Shown in pieces: positions 17,326-27,340 of a stretch of DNA of 64,000 nt. Position 1 is the first letter of the stretch, and each line of letters starts with the position of its first letter. Made by a program: the position numbers and the translations under genes. The stretch is from Endozoicomonas euniceicola. GTDB taxonomy: Bacteria; Pseudomonadota; Gammaproteobacteria; Pseudomonadales; Endozoicomonadaceae. The stretch lies in the NCBI RefSeq assembly GCF_025562755.1, contig NZ_CP103300.1:4589001-4653000 (forward strand), read 5' to 3'. The notes under the pieces are model-generated. The model ran no database searches, was not told where the DNA came from, and saw nothing but the letters and a program-made list of their open reading frames with translations.

Positions 17326-20232
17326 TTACTTTTCCCGCAAAGCCCGCAGCATTTTCTCCGGTGTTATATGCCAGTCGCGCACCCATACACCGGTTGCGTC
17401 GTGTATGGCTGAAACAATGGCAGGTGCTGCCGCATTAACACTGATCTCAGACACCGATTTAGCCCCGAATGGTCCCACCGGATCATCACTGGGTACCAGA
17501 GTTGCCAGGAAGTCTTCCGGCAAGTCACCCACCATGGGGGCGCCGTAATCTGCAAAGTTGGCATTCACTACACGACCTTTGTCGTCATATTGAATAGCCT
17601 CCTGCAGGGTATGACCGATGGCTCGCAAGCTGGCTCCGTAGATTTGCCCCAGTGCCAGTTCCGGATTGATCGGCGTGCCACAGTCCACCAGGGCATGTAA
17701 TTTACGCAGAGAGACCTTACCGGTACGGGTATCCACCGCTACTTCGGCAAAGTTGGCACCGTAAGGGAAGGCGAACTCGCTGGTAATAAAGCTGCCCTGT
17801 CCCATCAACTGCCCACAGCCAGTACCGCTTTCAGCGTAATGTGCGACTTCACCGAAACTGATGCTTCTGTCCTTGCCTTGAGCGTCTTTACCACGAGCAT
17901 CTTTAACACGAACAATTCCGGGGAATTCCACCTGCAGGGATTCAACCGGTTGCTCCAGAAGATGAGCGGCAGTTCTCAGAATCTTTTTGCGCAGGTCTTC
18001 AGCGGCCAGCCTGGCGGCATTGCCGGAGAAACAGGTACCACTGGAAGCATAAGCACCCTTGTCAAACAGGCAGCTGTCGGTATCGCCGGACACCACATAA
18101 ATATCATCCAGACGGGTACACAGCACCTCGGCGGCTAATTTGGCTACCACGGTATCCAGTCCTGTACCAAGGTCAGCGCCACCAGAGTGACAAATCAGGG
18201 TGCCGTCAGAAGCCAGCTTGATCCAGGCATTGGCCTGATCAATATCGGGAATACCAGACTTCTGTTGCATGGTGGCCAGACCACGGCCAATACAGATATG
18301 AGATTTTGCCGGATCTTCTTTAGGAACATGCCAGCCAAACTGATCCGCCCCCTGTGCCAGCACTTTACCCAGGGCGCAACTGTGAGCCACCGGTACAGAA
18401 GTGGGTAATTTACCTTCGCCAACTTTACCCAGTAACTCCAGTGACTGGCCTTCATGTACCCGGTTTTTCTCGATCATTGCCAGCTGGTCAATACCCAGGG
18501 CGTCGGCCATTTCTGCCACGATCATCTGTACCGCAAAGTTACCTTTCGGGCCGCCATAGCCCTGATAGGCACCGGTAGGAACAATATTGGAGTAGTAGGT
18601 GGTGACCTTGAACTTAACGTTACTGCACGGATACAAAGGCAGAGAAATAGCCGGAGCGTTGCAGGGAACGGTTAACGCATGGTTGCCATAAGGGCCGGTA
18701 TTGAAGCGGAAATCCACATCGAATGCCGTAATGGTGCCGTCTTTTTTCGCGCCCATTTTAATGGTGATTTCTGCCACATGGCGGGTAGAGGTGGCAATAA
18801 ACTCTTCTTCCCTGGTGTGTCGGAACAGTACCGGACGACCGGTGGCATGGGTGGCAAAGGCACAGACTTCTTCCACCAGAATGTCCTGCTTGGAGCCAAA
18901 GCCACCGCCCAGACGCTCTTTAATGACATGGACTTTATGCTGTTTTATGCCCAGAACCGTAGCGATTTTACGGCGCACATGCCATGGCACCTGGGTAGCC
19001 GCGCGAACAATAATGCGATCCGCTTCCATGTAGGTGTAACAGAGGTGTTGTTCAGGCGGTAACTGTTGTGACTGACGGGACTGATAGGTACGTTCCAGTA
19101 CCACATCCGCTTCCGCAAAACCTTTCTTGATATCACCAATTTCACCATGACCGGTAGCGGCAATGTTCTTGCGGGGATCACCACCAAACGGGAAGTTGAA
19201 ATGAATGCGACCATCACGAGGGTCAGCGGTTTTGTTCTGTGCTTCCAGATTATCCGGAGCGCCAACACCGTAGCTGATAACACCGTTATGCACAATGGGA
19301 GCGTCGTCTGCCATGGCTTCCCGAATGGAAAGCACCGGTTTCAGCACTTCATAATCCACCTTGATGGTTTTCAGCGCCGCTTCCGCCTGGGCTTCGGTTT
19401 CAGCCACTACAGCGGCGACACGGTCGCCGTAATGACGCATCTTCTGACCAAACAGACGACGGTCTAATGGTGAAGGCTCAGGTGCTGTCTGACCACCCGG
19501 TGTGTAGTAAACGTCGGGGCAGTTGCGATGGTCAAATACCGCTACCACGCCGGGCATGCTTTCTGCTTCAGTGGTATCAATATGGTTAATATAGGCATGG
19601 GCATGGGGGCTGCGCAGCATCTTCAGGACGCAGGCGTCGGCAGCGACAAAGTCTTCCACAAAGCAGGCTTCCGCTTTAATCGTCGCTGCGGCGTCCACTT
19701 TACCGCCGGGCTTACCCACATGGCGCAGGTGGTCGCCAAAAGAAGGTGCGGTGGCTTTGTTGAATTGCGGATTCTTAATCCGCTTGCTGGCAATCTCTAC
19801 CGCATCAAATACCTGCTGATAAGCACTTTCTCTCAGGAATAAAGACGACAGACTATCGGTGATTTCAGATCGCGCGGGGTTTGGGTTGCGCCTGAGCAGA
19901 TCGGTCAGCAGCAAAGCCAGGGCGGGGTCATTATAACCGGACTGAATGACGCCAGCGTCAATCAGGGCAGACTGAACCGGGCCCAGCTTACCATACTCAT
20001 TCAGAGACTCAGCCGTTACTATTTCACACCCTTCAAGCTGGGCAGCAATCAGCAGGCTGGCATTGACGGTATGACCGTTGAGCAGAATGGTGTCGGAACC
20101 GGCAAAACCATAGCCGTCGTCACTGTTGCGAACGGAGCGCATACCCAGACGCTTCAGGAGCACCTGAACGTTTTCACCGGCTTCAGCCCTGATAACCCGT
20201 TCTTTGCCATTAAGAGTAAACGAAATGTCCAT
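17326..20232 (-). CDS. xdhD: Selenium-dependent molybdenum hydroxylase, molybdopterin subunit (XdhD)
   Basis: 968 residues, close to E. coli XdhD (about 956). The N-terminal ~90 residues look like the 2Fe-2S ferredoxin domain of xanthine dehydrogenases, but I find none of the cluster-binding cysteines, as in XdhD. The rest is the molybdopterin-binding large domain, with Gly-Gly-Gly-Phe-Gly-Ser-Lys, Arg-Glu-Glu-Glu-Phe, Gly-Ala-Tyr-Gln-Gly-Tyr-Gly and Val-Gly-Pro-Phe-Gly-Ala-Lys-Ser loops. Predicted role: purine hydroxylation in a complex with YgfM (FAD) and an Fe-S partner. Two bp separate it from ygfM. No selenocysteine codon is needed; selenium would enter as a cofactor through the yqeB/yqeC route. 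Confidence 0.93.
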   Translation of the reverse strand: MDISFTLNGKERVIRAEAGENVQVLLKRLGMRSVRNSDDGYGFAGSDTILLNGHTVNASLLIAAQLEGCEIVTAESLNEYGKLGPVQSALIDAGVIQSGYNDPALALLLTDLLRRNPNPARSEITDSLSSLFLRESAYQQVFDAVEIASKRIKNPQFNKATAPSFGDHLRHVGKPGGKVDAAATIKAEACFVEDFVAADACVLKMLRSPHAHAYINHIDTTEAESMPGVVAVFDHRNCPDVYYTPGGQTAPEPSPLDRRLFGQKMRHYGDRVAAVVAETEAQAEAALKTIKVDYEVLKPVLSIREAMADDAPIVHNGVISYGVGAPDNLEAQNKTADPRDGRIHFNFPFGGDPRKNIAATGHGEIGDIKKGFAEADVVLERTYQSRQSQQLPPEQHLCYTYMEADRIIVRAATQVPWHVRRKIATVLGIKQHKVHVIKERLGGGFGSKQDILVEEVCAFATHATGRPVLFRHTREEEFIATSTRHVAEITIKMGAKKDGTITAFDVDFRFNTGPYGNHALTVPCNAPAISLPLYPCSNVKFKVTTYYSNIVPTGAYQGYGGPKGNFAVQMIVAEMADALGIDQLAMIEKNRVHEGQSLELLGKVGEGKLPTSVPVAHSCALGKVLAQGADQFGWHVPKEDPAKSHICIGRGLATMQQKSGIPDIDQANAWIKLASDGTLICHSGGADLGTGLDTVVAKLAAEVLCTRLDDIYVVSGDTDSCLFDKGAYASSGTCFSGNAARLAAEDLRKKILRTAAHLLEQPVESLQVEFPGIVRVKDARGKDAQGKDRSISFGEVAHYAESGTGCGQLMGQGSFITSEFAFPYGANFAEVAVDTRTGKVSLRKLHALVDCGTPINPELALGQIYGASLRAIGHTLQEAIQYDDKGRVVNANFADYGAPMVGDLPEDFLATLVPSDDPVGPFGAKSVSEISVNAAAPAIVSAIHDATGVWVRDWHITPEKMLRALREK

Positions 20233-20234
20233 TG

Positions 20235-21050
20235 TTACTGTCCTTTCACATTGCCCGCCTGAACACGGTACGCTTCAACCATGTCAGCCACCAGTACACC
20301 GCTGACTTCACGCTTGTAATCAGCACTTCCCCTGAAATCAGAATCACACTTCACGGCACCGGACACGGCTTTTTCCAGATCCTGACGACTGATGTCGCTG
20401 GTAAGGAAGGCGGAGACGGATGCTTCAGCCGGAATCATTGCAGCAGGGAAAGAAGACCCGGAAACGGCTATACCGTAGAACTCTCTACCTTCCGGATTCC
20501 GGTGAACAGCAAAGCTGGCATTAACGATGGGCAGGTCGGCAGCGCTTTTGCTGACTTCCCGGTTAAAACAGGCATAGACTTCAGCGGGCACAATGATTTT
20601 GGTAATCAGCCCCCCCTGATAATCGGCAACGGACTGCACCTCCACATTGCCAAAGCCTTCTGCCAGTTCAACTCTGGCATCCATGGCCAGCAACGTGGGA
20701 ACAATCAAACAGGCAGGCAGGCCAGCGGCAATCTCACCACCCAGCGTGCACTGGTTGCGAACATTACGGCTGTAAACCAGGGCGGCTGCCTTACGCAGTC
20801 CATCAGGAAGTTCTGGATGATCGACGATAGTCTGTAGCGTCGTCAGAGCACCCATTTCCCAACCTTTTGTGGTTTTGTTACATCCTTTCAGGTCAAGTTC
20901 TGACAGGCTGATAGCAACTTCCCGTTTATTTTGGGTGGGTGCAGCGTTCAGTCGTGCTCCACCCGCCATATAAACGGCATCGTCACCGTACTTTGCTTTA
21001 AACGCCAGGGCTTCATCCAGACTCTTGGCTCGTAAAAACTGTTTGATCAT
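20235..21050 (-). CDS. ygfM: FAD-binding subunit of molybdenum hydroxylase (YgfM)
   Basis: 271 residues of the FAD-binding domain 5 / CO dehydrogenase flavoprotein family. It shows the Tyr-Met-Ala-Gly-Gly-Ala-Arg-Leu-Asn FAD-pyrophosphate loop near residue 28 and Asn-Gln-Cys-Thr-Leu-Gly-Gly-Glu-Ile-Ala about 60 residues on. This subunit carries electrons from the molybdenum centre to the final acceptor. The gene order ygfM-xdhD is the same as in E. coli. It is separated from ghxQ upstream by a 69-bp spacer with a strong hairpin. Confidence 0.93.
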   Translation of the reverse strand: MIKQFLRAKSLDEALAFKAKYGDDAVYMAGGARLNAAPTQNKREVAISLSELDLKGCNKTTKGWEMGALTTLQTIVDHPELPDGLRKAAALVYSRNVRNQCTLGGEIAAGLPACLIVPTLLAMDARVELAEGFGNVEVQSVADYQGGLITKIIVPAEVYACFNREVSKSAADLPIVNASFAVHRNPEGREFYGIAVSGSSFPAAMIPAEASVSAFLTSDISRQDLEKAVSGAVKCDSDFRGSADYKREVSGVLVADMVEAYRVQAGNVKGQ

Positions 21051-21068
21051 TCTTAGTCCTTTTCGTTA

Positions 21069-21105
21069 CCACTCCTTCCCGTTTGCCTCTTGAGGGAAGG
21101 AGTGG
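21069..21105. other. Perfect 12-bp inverted repeat between ghxQ and ygfM
   Basis: CCACTCCTTCCC (21069-21080) and GGGAAGGAGTGG (21094-21105) are fully complementary with a 13-nt loop. It lies in the intercistronic gap of a - strand operon and has no U-run on either side. A transcript-stabilising or attenuating stem is more likely than a complete terminator. Confidence 0.6.
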
Positions 21106-21119
21106 ATAACGCCTTCGCA

Positions 21120-22460
21120 TCAAATTCCAAAGATCACAAACTTAAGCGCGAACATAATGGCCAGAACCCATACACTCACACTGACTTCTTTTACACGGCC
21201 TGCCAGTAGCTTGATCACCGGATAGGCGATAAAGCCAAGGGCAATACCATTAGCAATTGAGAAACTCAGGGGCATCATAACGGTGGTGATAACCACAGGA
21301 CCGGCTTCAGTCAGGTCAGACCAGTCCATATCGCCCAGGCTGGCAGTCATCAGTACAGCGACGTACATCAATGCGCCTGCTGTCGCATAACCGGGTACCA
21401 TGCCAGCCAGAGGCGACAGGAACAGGGTCAGCAGGAACAGCAGGCCAATGAATACGGCCGTCAGGCCAGTACGTCCGCCAACCGCTACACCAGAAGCGCT
21501 TTCAACATAAGTGGTGACGGTAGGCGCACCCATGATGGCTCCGACCCAGGAAGCAGAGCCGTCAGTGATCATGGCTCTGTTCATGTTTTCCATTTTGCCG
21601 TTTTCGTCGGCCAGACCGGCTTTATCACCCACCGCAATCAGGGTGCCGGTGGTGTCAAACAGGTTAACGAACATAAAGGCAACAATGACGCCGACCATTT
21701 CAGGGTTCAGGGCTCCCATGATGTCGAGCTTGCCGAAGATCGGCATAATGCTGGGAGGCAGAGAGACAACGCCTGTGAACTGAACATCACCAAACGCCAG
21801 GGCAATGCCGGTAACCACGGCAATGGAAACCAGTACGGCGGATTTCATCTTGCGATAGCTCAGCGCCAGAATCAGGAACAGACTGAGGCTGGCCATTACT
21901 GGCGCAAAGTCGGTGATTTTGCCCAGACCTACGATAGTGCCGGGATTAGACACGACAATACCGGAAGACTTCAGGCCAATCAGTGCCAGAAACAGACCGA
22001 TACCGGCAGTGATACCAATACGCAGCCCTTTTGGAATACTGTCGATAATCCATTCCCGCACTTTGAACAGGCTCAGTAGCATAAAGCCAATGCCTCCCCA
22101 GAATACGGCACCCATCGCCTGTTCCCAGGGGTAGCCCATGCCTAATACAACCGCATAGGCAAAAAATGCGTTCAGACCCATGCCCGGTGCCAGCCCCACC
22201 GGCCAGTTAGCGTACAGGCCCATAACAATACAGCTCAGCCCGGCTATCAGACAGGTGGCAACAAACAGCGCGCCCCTGTCCATGCCTGCCGCTGAGAGCA
22301 TTTCCGGCACCACAAACACCACGTAGCACATGGTGACGAAGGTGGTACAGCCCGCCAGCGCCTCCATTTTTACAGTGGTGCCGTGTTGTTTCAGTTTGAA
22401 CAGCCGTTCAAGCAAGTCGGGTTTCGTTTCAGTATTAAGGTCAGCGTCGGTACTTAGCAT
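21120..22460 (-). CDS. ghxQ: Guanine/hypoxanthine permease, AzgA-type NCS2 (GhxQ)
   Basis: 446 residues with about 13 membrane segments. It has the AzgA-like NCS2 features: a Leu-Ala-Gly-Cys-Thr-Thr-Phe-x-Thr-Met-Cys-Tyr segment in the first helix region, Gly-Leu-Ala-Pro-Gly-Met-Gly-Leu-Asn-Ala-Phe-Phe-Ala, and Asn-Leu-Phe-Asp-Thr-Thr-Gly-Thr-Leu. This group imports guanine and hypoxanthine by proton symport. Its place between ssnA and ygfM mirrors E. coli ygfQ. A strong GGGGAGGGGG ribosome site precedes the ATG. Confidence 0.92.
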   Translation of the reverse strand: MLSTDADLNTETKPDLLERLFKLKQHGTTVKMEALAGCTTFVTMCYVVFVVPEMLSAAGMDRGALFVATCLIAGLSCIVMGLYANWPVGLAPGMGLNAFFAYAVVLGMGYPWEQAMGAVFWGGIGFMLLSLFKVREWIIDSIPKGLRIGITAGIGLFLALIGLKSSGIVVSNPGTIVGLGKITDFAPVMASLSLFLILALSYRKMKSAVLVSIAVVTGIALAFGDVQFTGVVSLPPSIMPIFGKLDIMGALNPEMVGVIVAFMFVNLFDTTGTLIAVGDKAGLADENGKMENMNRAMITDGSASWVGAIMGAPTVTTYVESASGVAVGGRTGLTAVFIGLLFLLTLFLSPLAGMVPGYATAGALMYVAVLMTASLGDMDWSDLTEAGPVVITTVMMPLSFSIANGIALGFIAYPVIKLLAGRVKEVSVSVWVLAIMFALKFVIFGI

Positions 22461-22507
22461 TACTCATCCCCCTCCCCGGGGGTTTTTCTTTTTTTCAAGA
22501 CAGAACC

Positions 22508-22529
22508 GGCCGGGCAACATTGCCCGGCC
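22508..22529. other. GC-rich hairpin downstream of ssnA
   Basis: GGCCGGGCAA and TTGCCCGGCC form a perfect palindromic stem with a 2-nt centre, 10 bp past the ssnA stop. There is no clear U-run on the - strand, so it may be a partial terminator or a transcript-end stabiliser. Confidence 0.45.
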
Positions 22530-22538
22530 AGAGAGTGC

Positions 22539-23864
22539 TCAGTCGAGGTTGTCCATATTTTTCCAAAGGCGTGCAGCCGCAGTGCGTGCCTGTGCATAGA
22601 TTCCTTCTACAGCAAATGGGAATTGACGGTCTTCGTAGACGACAGCTCCGTCAACCACTACGGTGCGTACGCCATTACTGCCCATACCAAAGGCCAGATG
22701 GCCGGGCAGGTTGTCGCCCATAAACGGCGTTGGGCTGATATAGTCATGAATCACCAGGTCGGCCTGATAGCCAGGTTCCAGGCGTCCGAACTGGCCGCCA
22801 AAGTTGCGTTCTAACAGGCGATTACCGTTATTCAGGAAGTTCAGGAAACTGTCTGGCCACAGGGGGCCACCGGCATCCCGGTGCTTGAAGAAGGCAAACT
22901 TCATCTCTTCCAGCATATCGCTGCCTATACCGTCAGTGCCTAAAGCGACGTTCTTAAACTGGCTCAGCTGAGCGTTGTAACCCACGTTGTTGTTCATATT
23001 GGAACGTGGATTGTGAACCAGGAAACCGTCGCGCTGGTTCAGCAGCTCAATGTCAGCGTCGGTCAGGTAGGTGCCGTGGGCGATGAGAGACTTTTCATTC
23101 AGCAGGCCGAAGGTATCCAGGCGCTGTAACAGCTCCTGTCCGTAGTGGTGACGACTCCATGTGCTGTCGTATTTGTCTTCAGCCACATGAATATGCAGCC
23201 CCCGACCGGTTTCTTTAACGGCGTCAGCCAATAGCCCCAATCCGTCGTTGGGTACAGTAAACGGCGCATGAGCACCAATATGAGCTTCTACCAGATAAGG
23301 TTCGTCGCCTCTGGTTTTAGCGCTGTCAATCAGATTGGCAAAGTCGATGTTTTCCTGAACACCGTCCTCCAGTTCTTTCATGCCGAAATTGCGGTCAGTG
23401 GTTTCAAAACAGGTCATGCCTCGCAGACCCGCTTTCAGGAAACCTTTGCGCAGAGTATTCAAAGAACCTTTGATAAAAGCCGGTGAGGCGTGGTGATCAA
23501 TAACGGCGGTGGTGCCGGACTTGATGGCTTCCAGTGAGCAGATCAGGCCGTTGTAGTAGAGAATTTCTTCGTCGATGCCCCGGTCCAGTCGCCACCACAG
23601 GTTTTTCAGGGTGCTGACAAAATCAGGACAGGGCTTGATATCTGCCATCACGCCCCGGGAGAGGCCGGAGTAAAAGTGGTTGTGACTGCAGACAATGCCC
23701 GGCATAACAACCCGGCCTGCCGCATCGATAACCTTTGTCGCCTGTTTCGGATCGATGCCTTTTCCAACCTGAGCGATTTTGTTGCCATCAACCAGAATAT
23801 CAATTCCTTCGGTGACTGAAGCTGGCTGGAACTGAACGGCGGTAGCATTTTTTATTAGTAGCAT
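22539..23864 (-). CDS. ssnA: Putative aminohydrolase SsnA
   Basis: 441 residues of the amidohydrolase superfamily, the same size as E. coli SsnA. Ser-His-Asn-His-Phe takes the place of the usual metal-binding His-x-His, with later ligands in His-Ile-His-Val-Ala-Glu and His-Gly-Thr-Tyr-Leu, and Asp in Gly-Thr-Asp-Gly-Ile-Gly. The substrate is not established; related enzymes deaminate purines or triazines. It lies directly downstream of ygfK (13-bp gap), as in E. coli, where the two are associated with the selenium-dependent purine hydroxylase cluster. Confidence 0.92.
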   Translation of the reverse strand: MLLIKNATAVQFQPASVTEGIDILVDGNKIAQVGKGIDPKQATKVIDAAGRVVMPGIVCSHNHFYSGLSRGVMADIKPCPDFVSTLKNLWWRLDRGIDEEILYYNGLICSLEAIKSGTTAVIDHHASPAFIKGSLNTLRKGFLKAGLRGMTCFETTDRNFGMKELEDGVQENIDFANLIDSAKTRGDEPYLVEAHIGAHAPFTVPNDGLGLLADAVKETGRGLHIHVAEDKYDSTWSRHHYGQELLQRLDTFGLLNEKSLIAHGTYLTDADIELLNQRDGFLVHNPRSNMNNNVGYNAQLSQFKNVALGTDGIGSDMLEEMKFAFFKHRDAGGPLWPDSFLNFLNNGNRLLERNFGGQFGRLEPGYQADLVIHDYISPTPFMGDNLPGHLAFGMGSNGVRTVVVDGAVVYEDRQFPFAVEGIYAQARTAAARLWKNMDNLD

Positions 23865-23877
23865 TATTATTTTCCTC

Positions 23878-26800
23878 TTAATGCCCTACAGCACCCAGCA
23901 GGTACGGGTATCTAAGGTACACATGACGGATAACACGACCAAGGGTGACCATTTCATCCGGAAGCTCACCCGTTTCCCCCAGCACATTAATAGGCAGCTT
24001 GTGTACTTCCCCTTCATGGCGAACCCAGACATCTTCGTTATTTACAAAGAAGCCGGTATTAGTGCTGTTTTCGAAATCTTCCATCAGGCTGAAGATGGTC
24101 AACTTATCTTTATAAGGCTTGCTGTCCCAGTTACAGAACCGGGCGCAGTTACCGCACTCGTTGCAGTACGCATCAAGGTGCAGAACCTGGTAACGCTCCC
24201 GGAAACCGGGAATGTCCAGTGCCACATTGGCCCGGTTAGGGCAGACTCCCACGCACTTGTTACAGATATGGTTGCATTCCAGACAACGTGCGCCTTCCTG
24301 GGCGGCAAAGGCTTCAGTGTCTTCACGGGTAACGTTAGTCAGGGGAATAAACCCTCTGCGCTGGCGGATGCTCCGGGAGTCAGACGACAATACACTGGTA
24401 TTGGTATGAGTCCGGGCTGACTCACGGTTGATAATCGTATCCGTTGCCTTTCTGGCTTCGTTGATACAGCGTACGACAGTAGAGGGTCCGGTATGGGCAT
24501 CGCCGATGAGGAAAATACCGGAAACAGCGGTTTCGCAGGTGGTTTTATCAACAATGGTCCAGCCATCGTGGTCAATGGGTAATCCCATGTTGTTGAGCAG
24601 TTCGGTGTCAGCGGATTCGCCAATGGCTGTGATAATGGTGTCGATTGGCATCGTCAGTGTCTTGTCGGTGGCAACCGGACGACGGCGACCACTGGCGTCT
24701 TCTGCACCCAGCGCCATCACACGACAGGTCAGCTCACCCGCTTCTGTCATGGATTCCGGGTTGGTCAGGAAGTGGAACTCAGCGCCATCGGCCACAGCGT
24801 TGTGATATTCCTCCCGGTCTGCGGGCATTTCGTGTTCAGTCCGACGATAGAAGACAAATACTTTTTTAACGCCGGGTGTCTTCAGAGCCGCCCTGGCACT
24901 GTCCATGGCCGTATTACCCCCACCGACAACGGCCACATGCTGACCCAGAGAAATGCTTTCCGGCTTGCTATTAAAGGTTCTCAGGAAAGACAGTGATGGC
25001 AGCAGACGGGAACGGTCGCCTTGCAGTGGCATGGTGTTGCCTTTTTCAGCACCGACCCCCATAAAGACGTAGTCAAAACCACCCACGTTTTTCAGCATGG
25101 GGGCGTTGATGTTGGGGTCACAGCCAAATTCAAACTGCACACCGTGAGCCCTGACAAAATCAATGTCCTGCTGAATGACTTCGGCCGGAATACGGAAGTT
25201 GGGCAGGACGTTGCGAATAATACCGCCAGCGTCCTGTTCTTTCTCAAACACCACCACAGGGAAGCCAGCCCGGGCCAGGAAATAGGCGGCAGAGAGTCCA
25301 CTGGGTCCGGCACCAATAACGGCACAACGGGCTTGTGATATCTGCCTGGGTTTTTTCCAGTTGGATTCGTACTGCTCCCAGCCCTGTTCTACCGCTATCC
25401 GTTTCATATCACGAATTTTTATCGCACCTTCATAATCCTTGCGGGTACAGCTGGTCATGCACTGGTGGTCACAGATATGGCTGGTGATGCCAGGTAGTGG
25501 GTTTTTGTCGTATATCAGTTTCAGCGCACCCTGATAATCGCCTCTGGCAACATTCTGAATGTACTCAGGTACATCCTGCCCAATAGGACAGGTCTCTTTA
25601 CAGGGGGCAATGGTGCAATCAAATCGTGGTGCAACGTCTTCCTGTTTTCGGGGAGACTCATGCCAGTTTTTTTCTGTGTATTCATCCTCGGTCAGTGCGT
25701 TCTCAGCTAACTCTTGCAATGCGTAGACATCGACTTCCTGTTTGTTCCAGGTGTCTGACTCTTCCAGGGCATTAGCACAATCTCGCAGACGCATATAGCC
25801 ACCGGGTTTCAGCAGCTCGGTGGCCATGGTGATCGGGCGAATGCCGGTGTTAAAGATATTGGCGATGTTGCCTTTCCAGGCACCGCCGGAGTAGGACATA
25901 GGCAGCTGGCCGTTAAACTCATCGGCGATGATGGCGGCCAGGTTGATGGTCAGCGGATACAGCGCACGGCCTGACATATACATTTCATCACCAGGCAAAC
26001 GACCTTTGTCGTTAATACAGCCCAGTGTATTAGAGAGTTTGACACCGAAGTGATGACCTTTTTCAGCCGCTACCTCGCGCAGACGACGCAGCATGGGCAG
26101 GGCGTCTGCCATTTGCAGGTCATGACTGAAAGACTCTTCACTCAGGCTGATATAATCAAAACCACGCTGGTCAAGAATGCTACGAACCCGGTCGTAGCCA
26201 AGCAGAGTCGGGTTGAGTTTTACAAAAGTATCGATACGCTTCACTGTCAGCATGTACTGGCAGATCGCTTCAATTTCGTGGGGAGGGCAGCCGTGCATGG
26301 TAGACAGGGTGACGGACTGGGCGATCTTTGGTGAGATCTGGTCAATCTGTTTTTCCAGTGACTCAAGGCGTATTTTATGCTGGAAGGTGGCCATCACTTC
26401 AGGCTGACGCAGCCACTGCTTGATGGACTCTTTGTAAGCGACAAAGTTTTCATGGTTGCTGCAGTCCATCATGTCGTCAATAAAGGTCTGCATGCGAGGG
26501 GTTTTGATACCTTTCAGGTCATAGCCCACACTCATGTTGAAGATAAAGCTTTTTTCCTGCTGACCCTCCGGTTGGCTATCCAGAGCCGGGTCAAACAGTG
26601 ACTCCAGAACGTGCAGGATAATCCAGGCTTTCAGATATTCGTCGTAGGCTTTGGGCAGGGTATATTCAGTAGACCATTCCGTGTTGTAGCACTCGTCGTC
26701 CGGATCAATACAGGGCTTATCAATTTCCAGCGTATCCATGATCTGAACGGTTTTCAGCTCAATAAAACGACCGCCTGCCACCCAGGAAGTAATGATGTTC

Positions 26801-27000
26801 TGAGCTAACTGTGTGTGGGGCCCAGCCGCCGGGCCGACTGCGGTAGTAGCGGTTTCAGAACAAACGCTGACCCTCTGGTTATTTTTCTTTCTGAACAGCT
26901 GATCTGCTTTAATGCCAAACAAGGACTGGCTCTTTTGATATTCCCCGTGAATGCGATTCAGCATTTCCTGAAACGGAACGGGACGCATAATATCGCCCAT
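23878..27000 (-). CDS. ygfK: Flavin/iron-sulfur oxidoreductase YgfK
   Basis: 1040 residues. The N-terminal ~430 residues resemble a dihydropyrimidine dehydrogenase/glutamate-synthase-like barrel. A Cys-x3-Cys-x3-Cys-Pro-Ile-Gly region near 460 begins a GltD-like part with two dinucleotide folds (Gly-Ala-Gly-Pro-Ser-Gly near 560 and Gly-Gly-Gly-Asn-Thr-Ala near 690). The C-terminus has ferredoxin-type Cys clusters (Cys-x2-Cys-x3-Cys-x2-Cys-x3-Cys-Pro, then Cys-x2-Cys-x2-Cys-x3-Cys). E. coli YgfK was named a putative selenate reductase subunit; here an electron-transfer partner for XdhD is plausible. It is the first gene of the - strand run and probably carries the main promoter. Confidence 0.93.
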   Translation of the reverse strand: MGDIMRPVPFQEMLNRIHGEYQKSQSLFGIKADQLFRKKNNQRVSVCSETATTAVGPAAGPHTQLAQNIITSWVAGGRFIELKTVQIMDTLEIDKPCIDPDDECYNTEWSTEYTLPKAYDEYLKAWIILHVLESLFDPALDSQPEGQQEKSFIFNMSVGYDLKGIKTPRMQTFIDDMMDCSNHENFVAYKESIKQWLRQPEVMATFQHKIRLESLEKQIDQISPKIAQSVTLSTMHGCPPHEIEAICQYMLTVKRIDTFVKLNPTLLGYDRVRSILDQRGFDYISLSEESFSHDLQMADALPMLRRLREVAAEKGHHFGVKLSNTLGCINDKGRLPGDEMYMSGRALYPLTINLAAIIADEFNGQLPMSYSGGAWKGNIANIFNTGIRPITMATELLKPGGYMRLRDCANALEESDTWNKQEVDVYALQELAENALTEDEYTEKNWHESPRKQEDVAPRFDCTIAPCKETCPIGQDVPEYIQNVARGDYQGALKLIYDKNPLPGITSHICDHQCMTSCTRKDYEGAIKIRDMKRIAVEQGWEQYESNWKKPRQISQARCAVIGAGPSGLSAAYFLARAGFPVVVFEKEQDAGGIIRNVLPNFRIPAEVIQQDIDFVRAHGVQFEFGCDPNINAPMLKNVGGFDYVFMGVGAEKGNTMPLQGDRSRLLPSLSFLRTFNSKPESISLGQHVAVVGGGNTAMDSARAALKTPGVKKVFVFYRRTEHEMPADREEYHNAVADGAEFHFLTNPESMTEAGELTCRVMALGAEDASGRRRPVATDKTLTMPIDTIITAIGESADTELLNNMGLPIDHDGWTIVDKTTCETAVSGIFLIGDAHTGPSTVVRCINEARKATDTIINRESARTHTNTSVLSSDSRSIRQRRGFIPLTNVTREDTEAFAAQEGARCLECNHICNKCVGVCPNRANVALDIPGFRERYQVLHLDAYCNECGNCARFCNWDSKPYKDKLTIFSLMEDFENSTNTGFFVNNEDVWVRHEGEVHKLPINVLGETGELPDEMVTLGRVIRHVYLRYPYLLGAVGH

Positions 27001-27083
27001 TGATCTCTCCTGAAACGGCTTGAATTGTGTCCGTTTAGTTTTTATAACGTTGTAATGGTTAAATCGATGACACTGATTCTGGT

Positions 27084-27102
27084 AATGCAGGAATCAGACC
27101 AG
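27084..27102 (-). promoter_or_regulatory. Candidate sigma-54 promoter upstream of ygfK
   Basis: On the - strand this reads CTGGTCTGATTCCTGCATT. GG and GC are separated by exactly 10 nt, with TGG at -24 and TGCA at -12, so it partly matches the sigma-54 consensus. It lies about 85 bp before ygfK. A sigma-54 activator of the YgeV type is encoded at 45755-47560. The match is incomplete in the CAC and TT positions. Confidence 0.4.
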
Positions 27103-27340
27103 TTATTTACAGAGGAGGGGGAAAAGAATTATCAGTGGGAGAGTTAGACGAAAATTATTGACCTGAAGCAAAAAAAGAGTGCTTATTAAAATTAAATGAA
27201 TTCGAGAATATGGATAAAAAGCAGAGTGTGGCTTATTTGTTTGCTATTAGCAAATAGTAATAATTTTCATTTAAACGTCAGTATTCGTCATTATGATAAC
27301 TGCCTGATAACCAATAAATGAATCGCTATCAATTTGATAT

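Noticed and set aside
17326..20232. Selenocysteine in the selenium-dependent hydroxylase
   Set aside because: The frame has no internal TGA; selenium in this family is a labile cofactor.
20232..20837. 201-codon + strand frame
   Set aside because: Antisense to ygfM, which is well conserved.
27155..27190. GCAC-T-run-GC as a sigma-54 site
   Set aside because: The spacing between the two elements is two bases too long.
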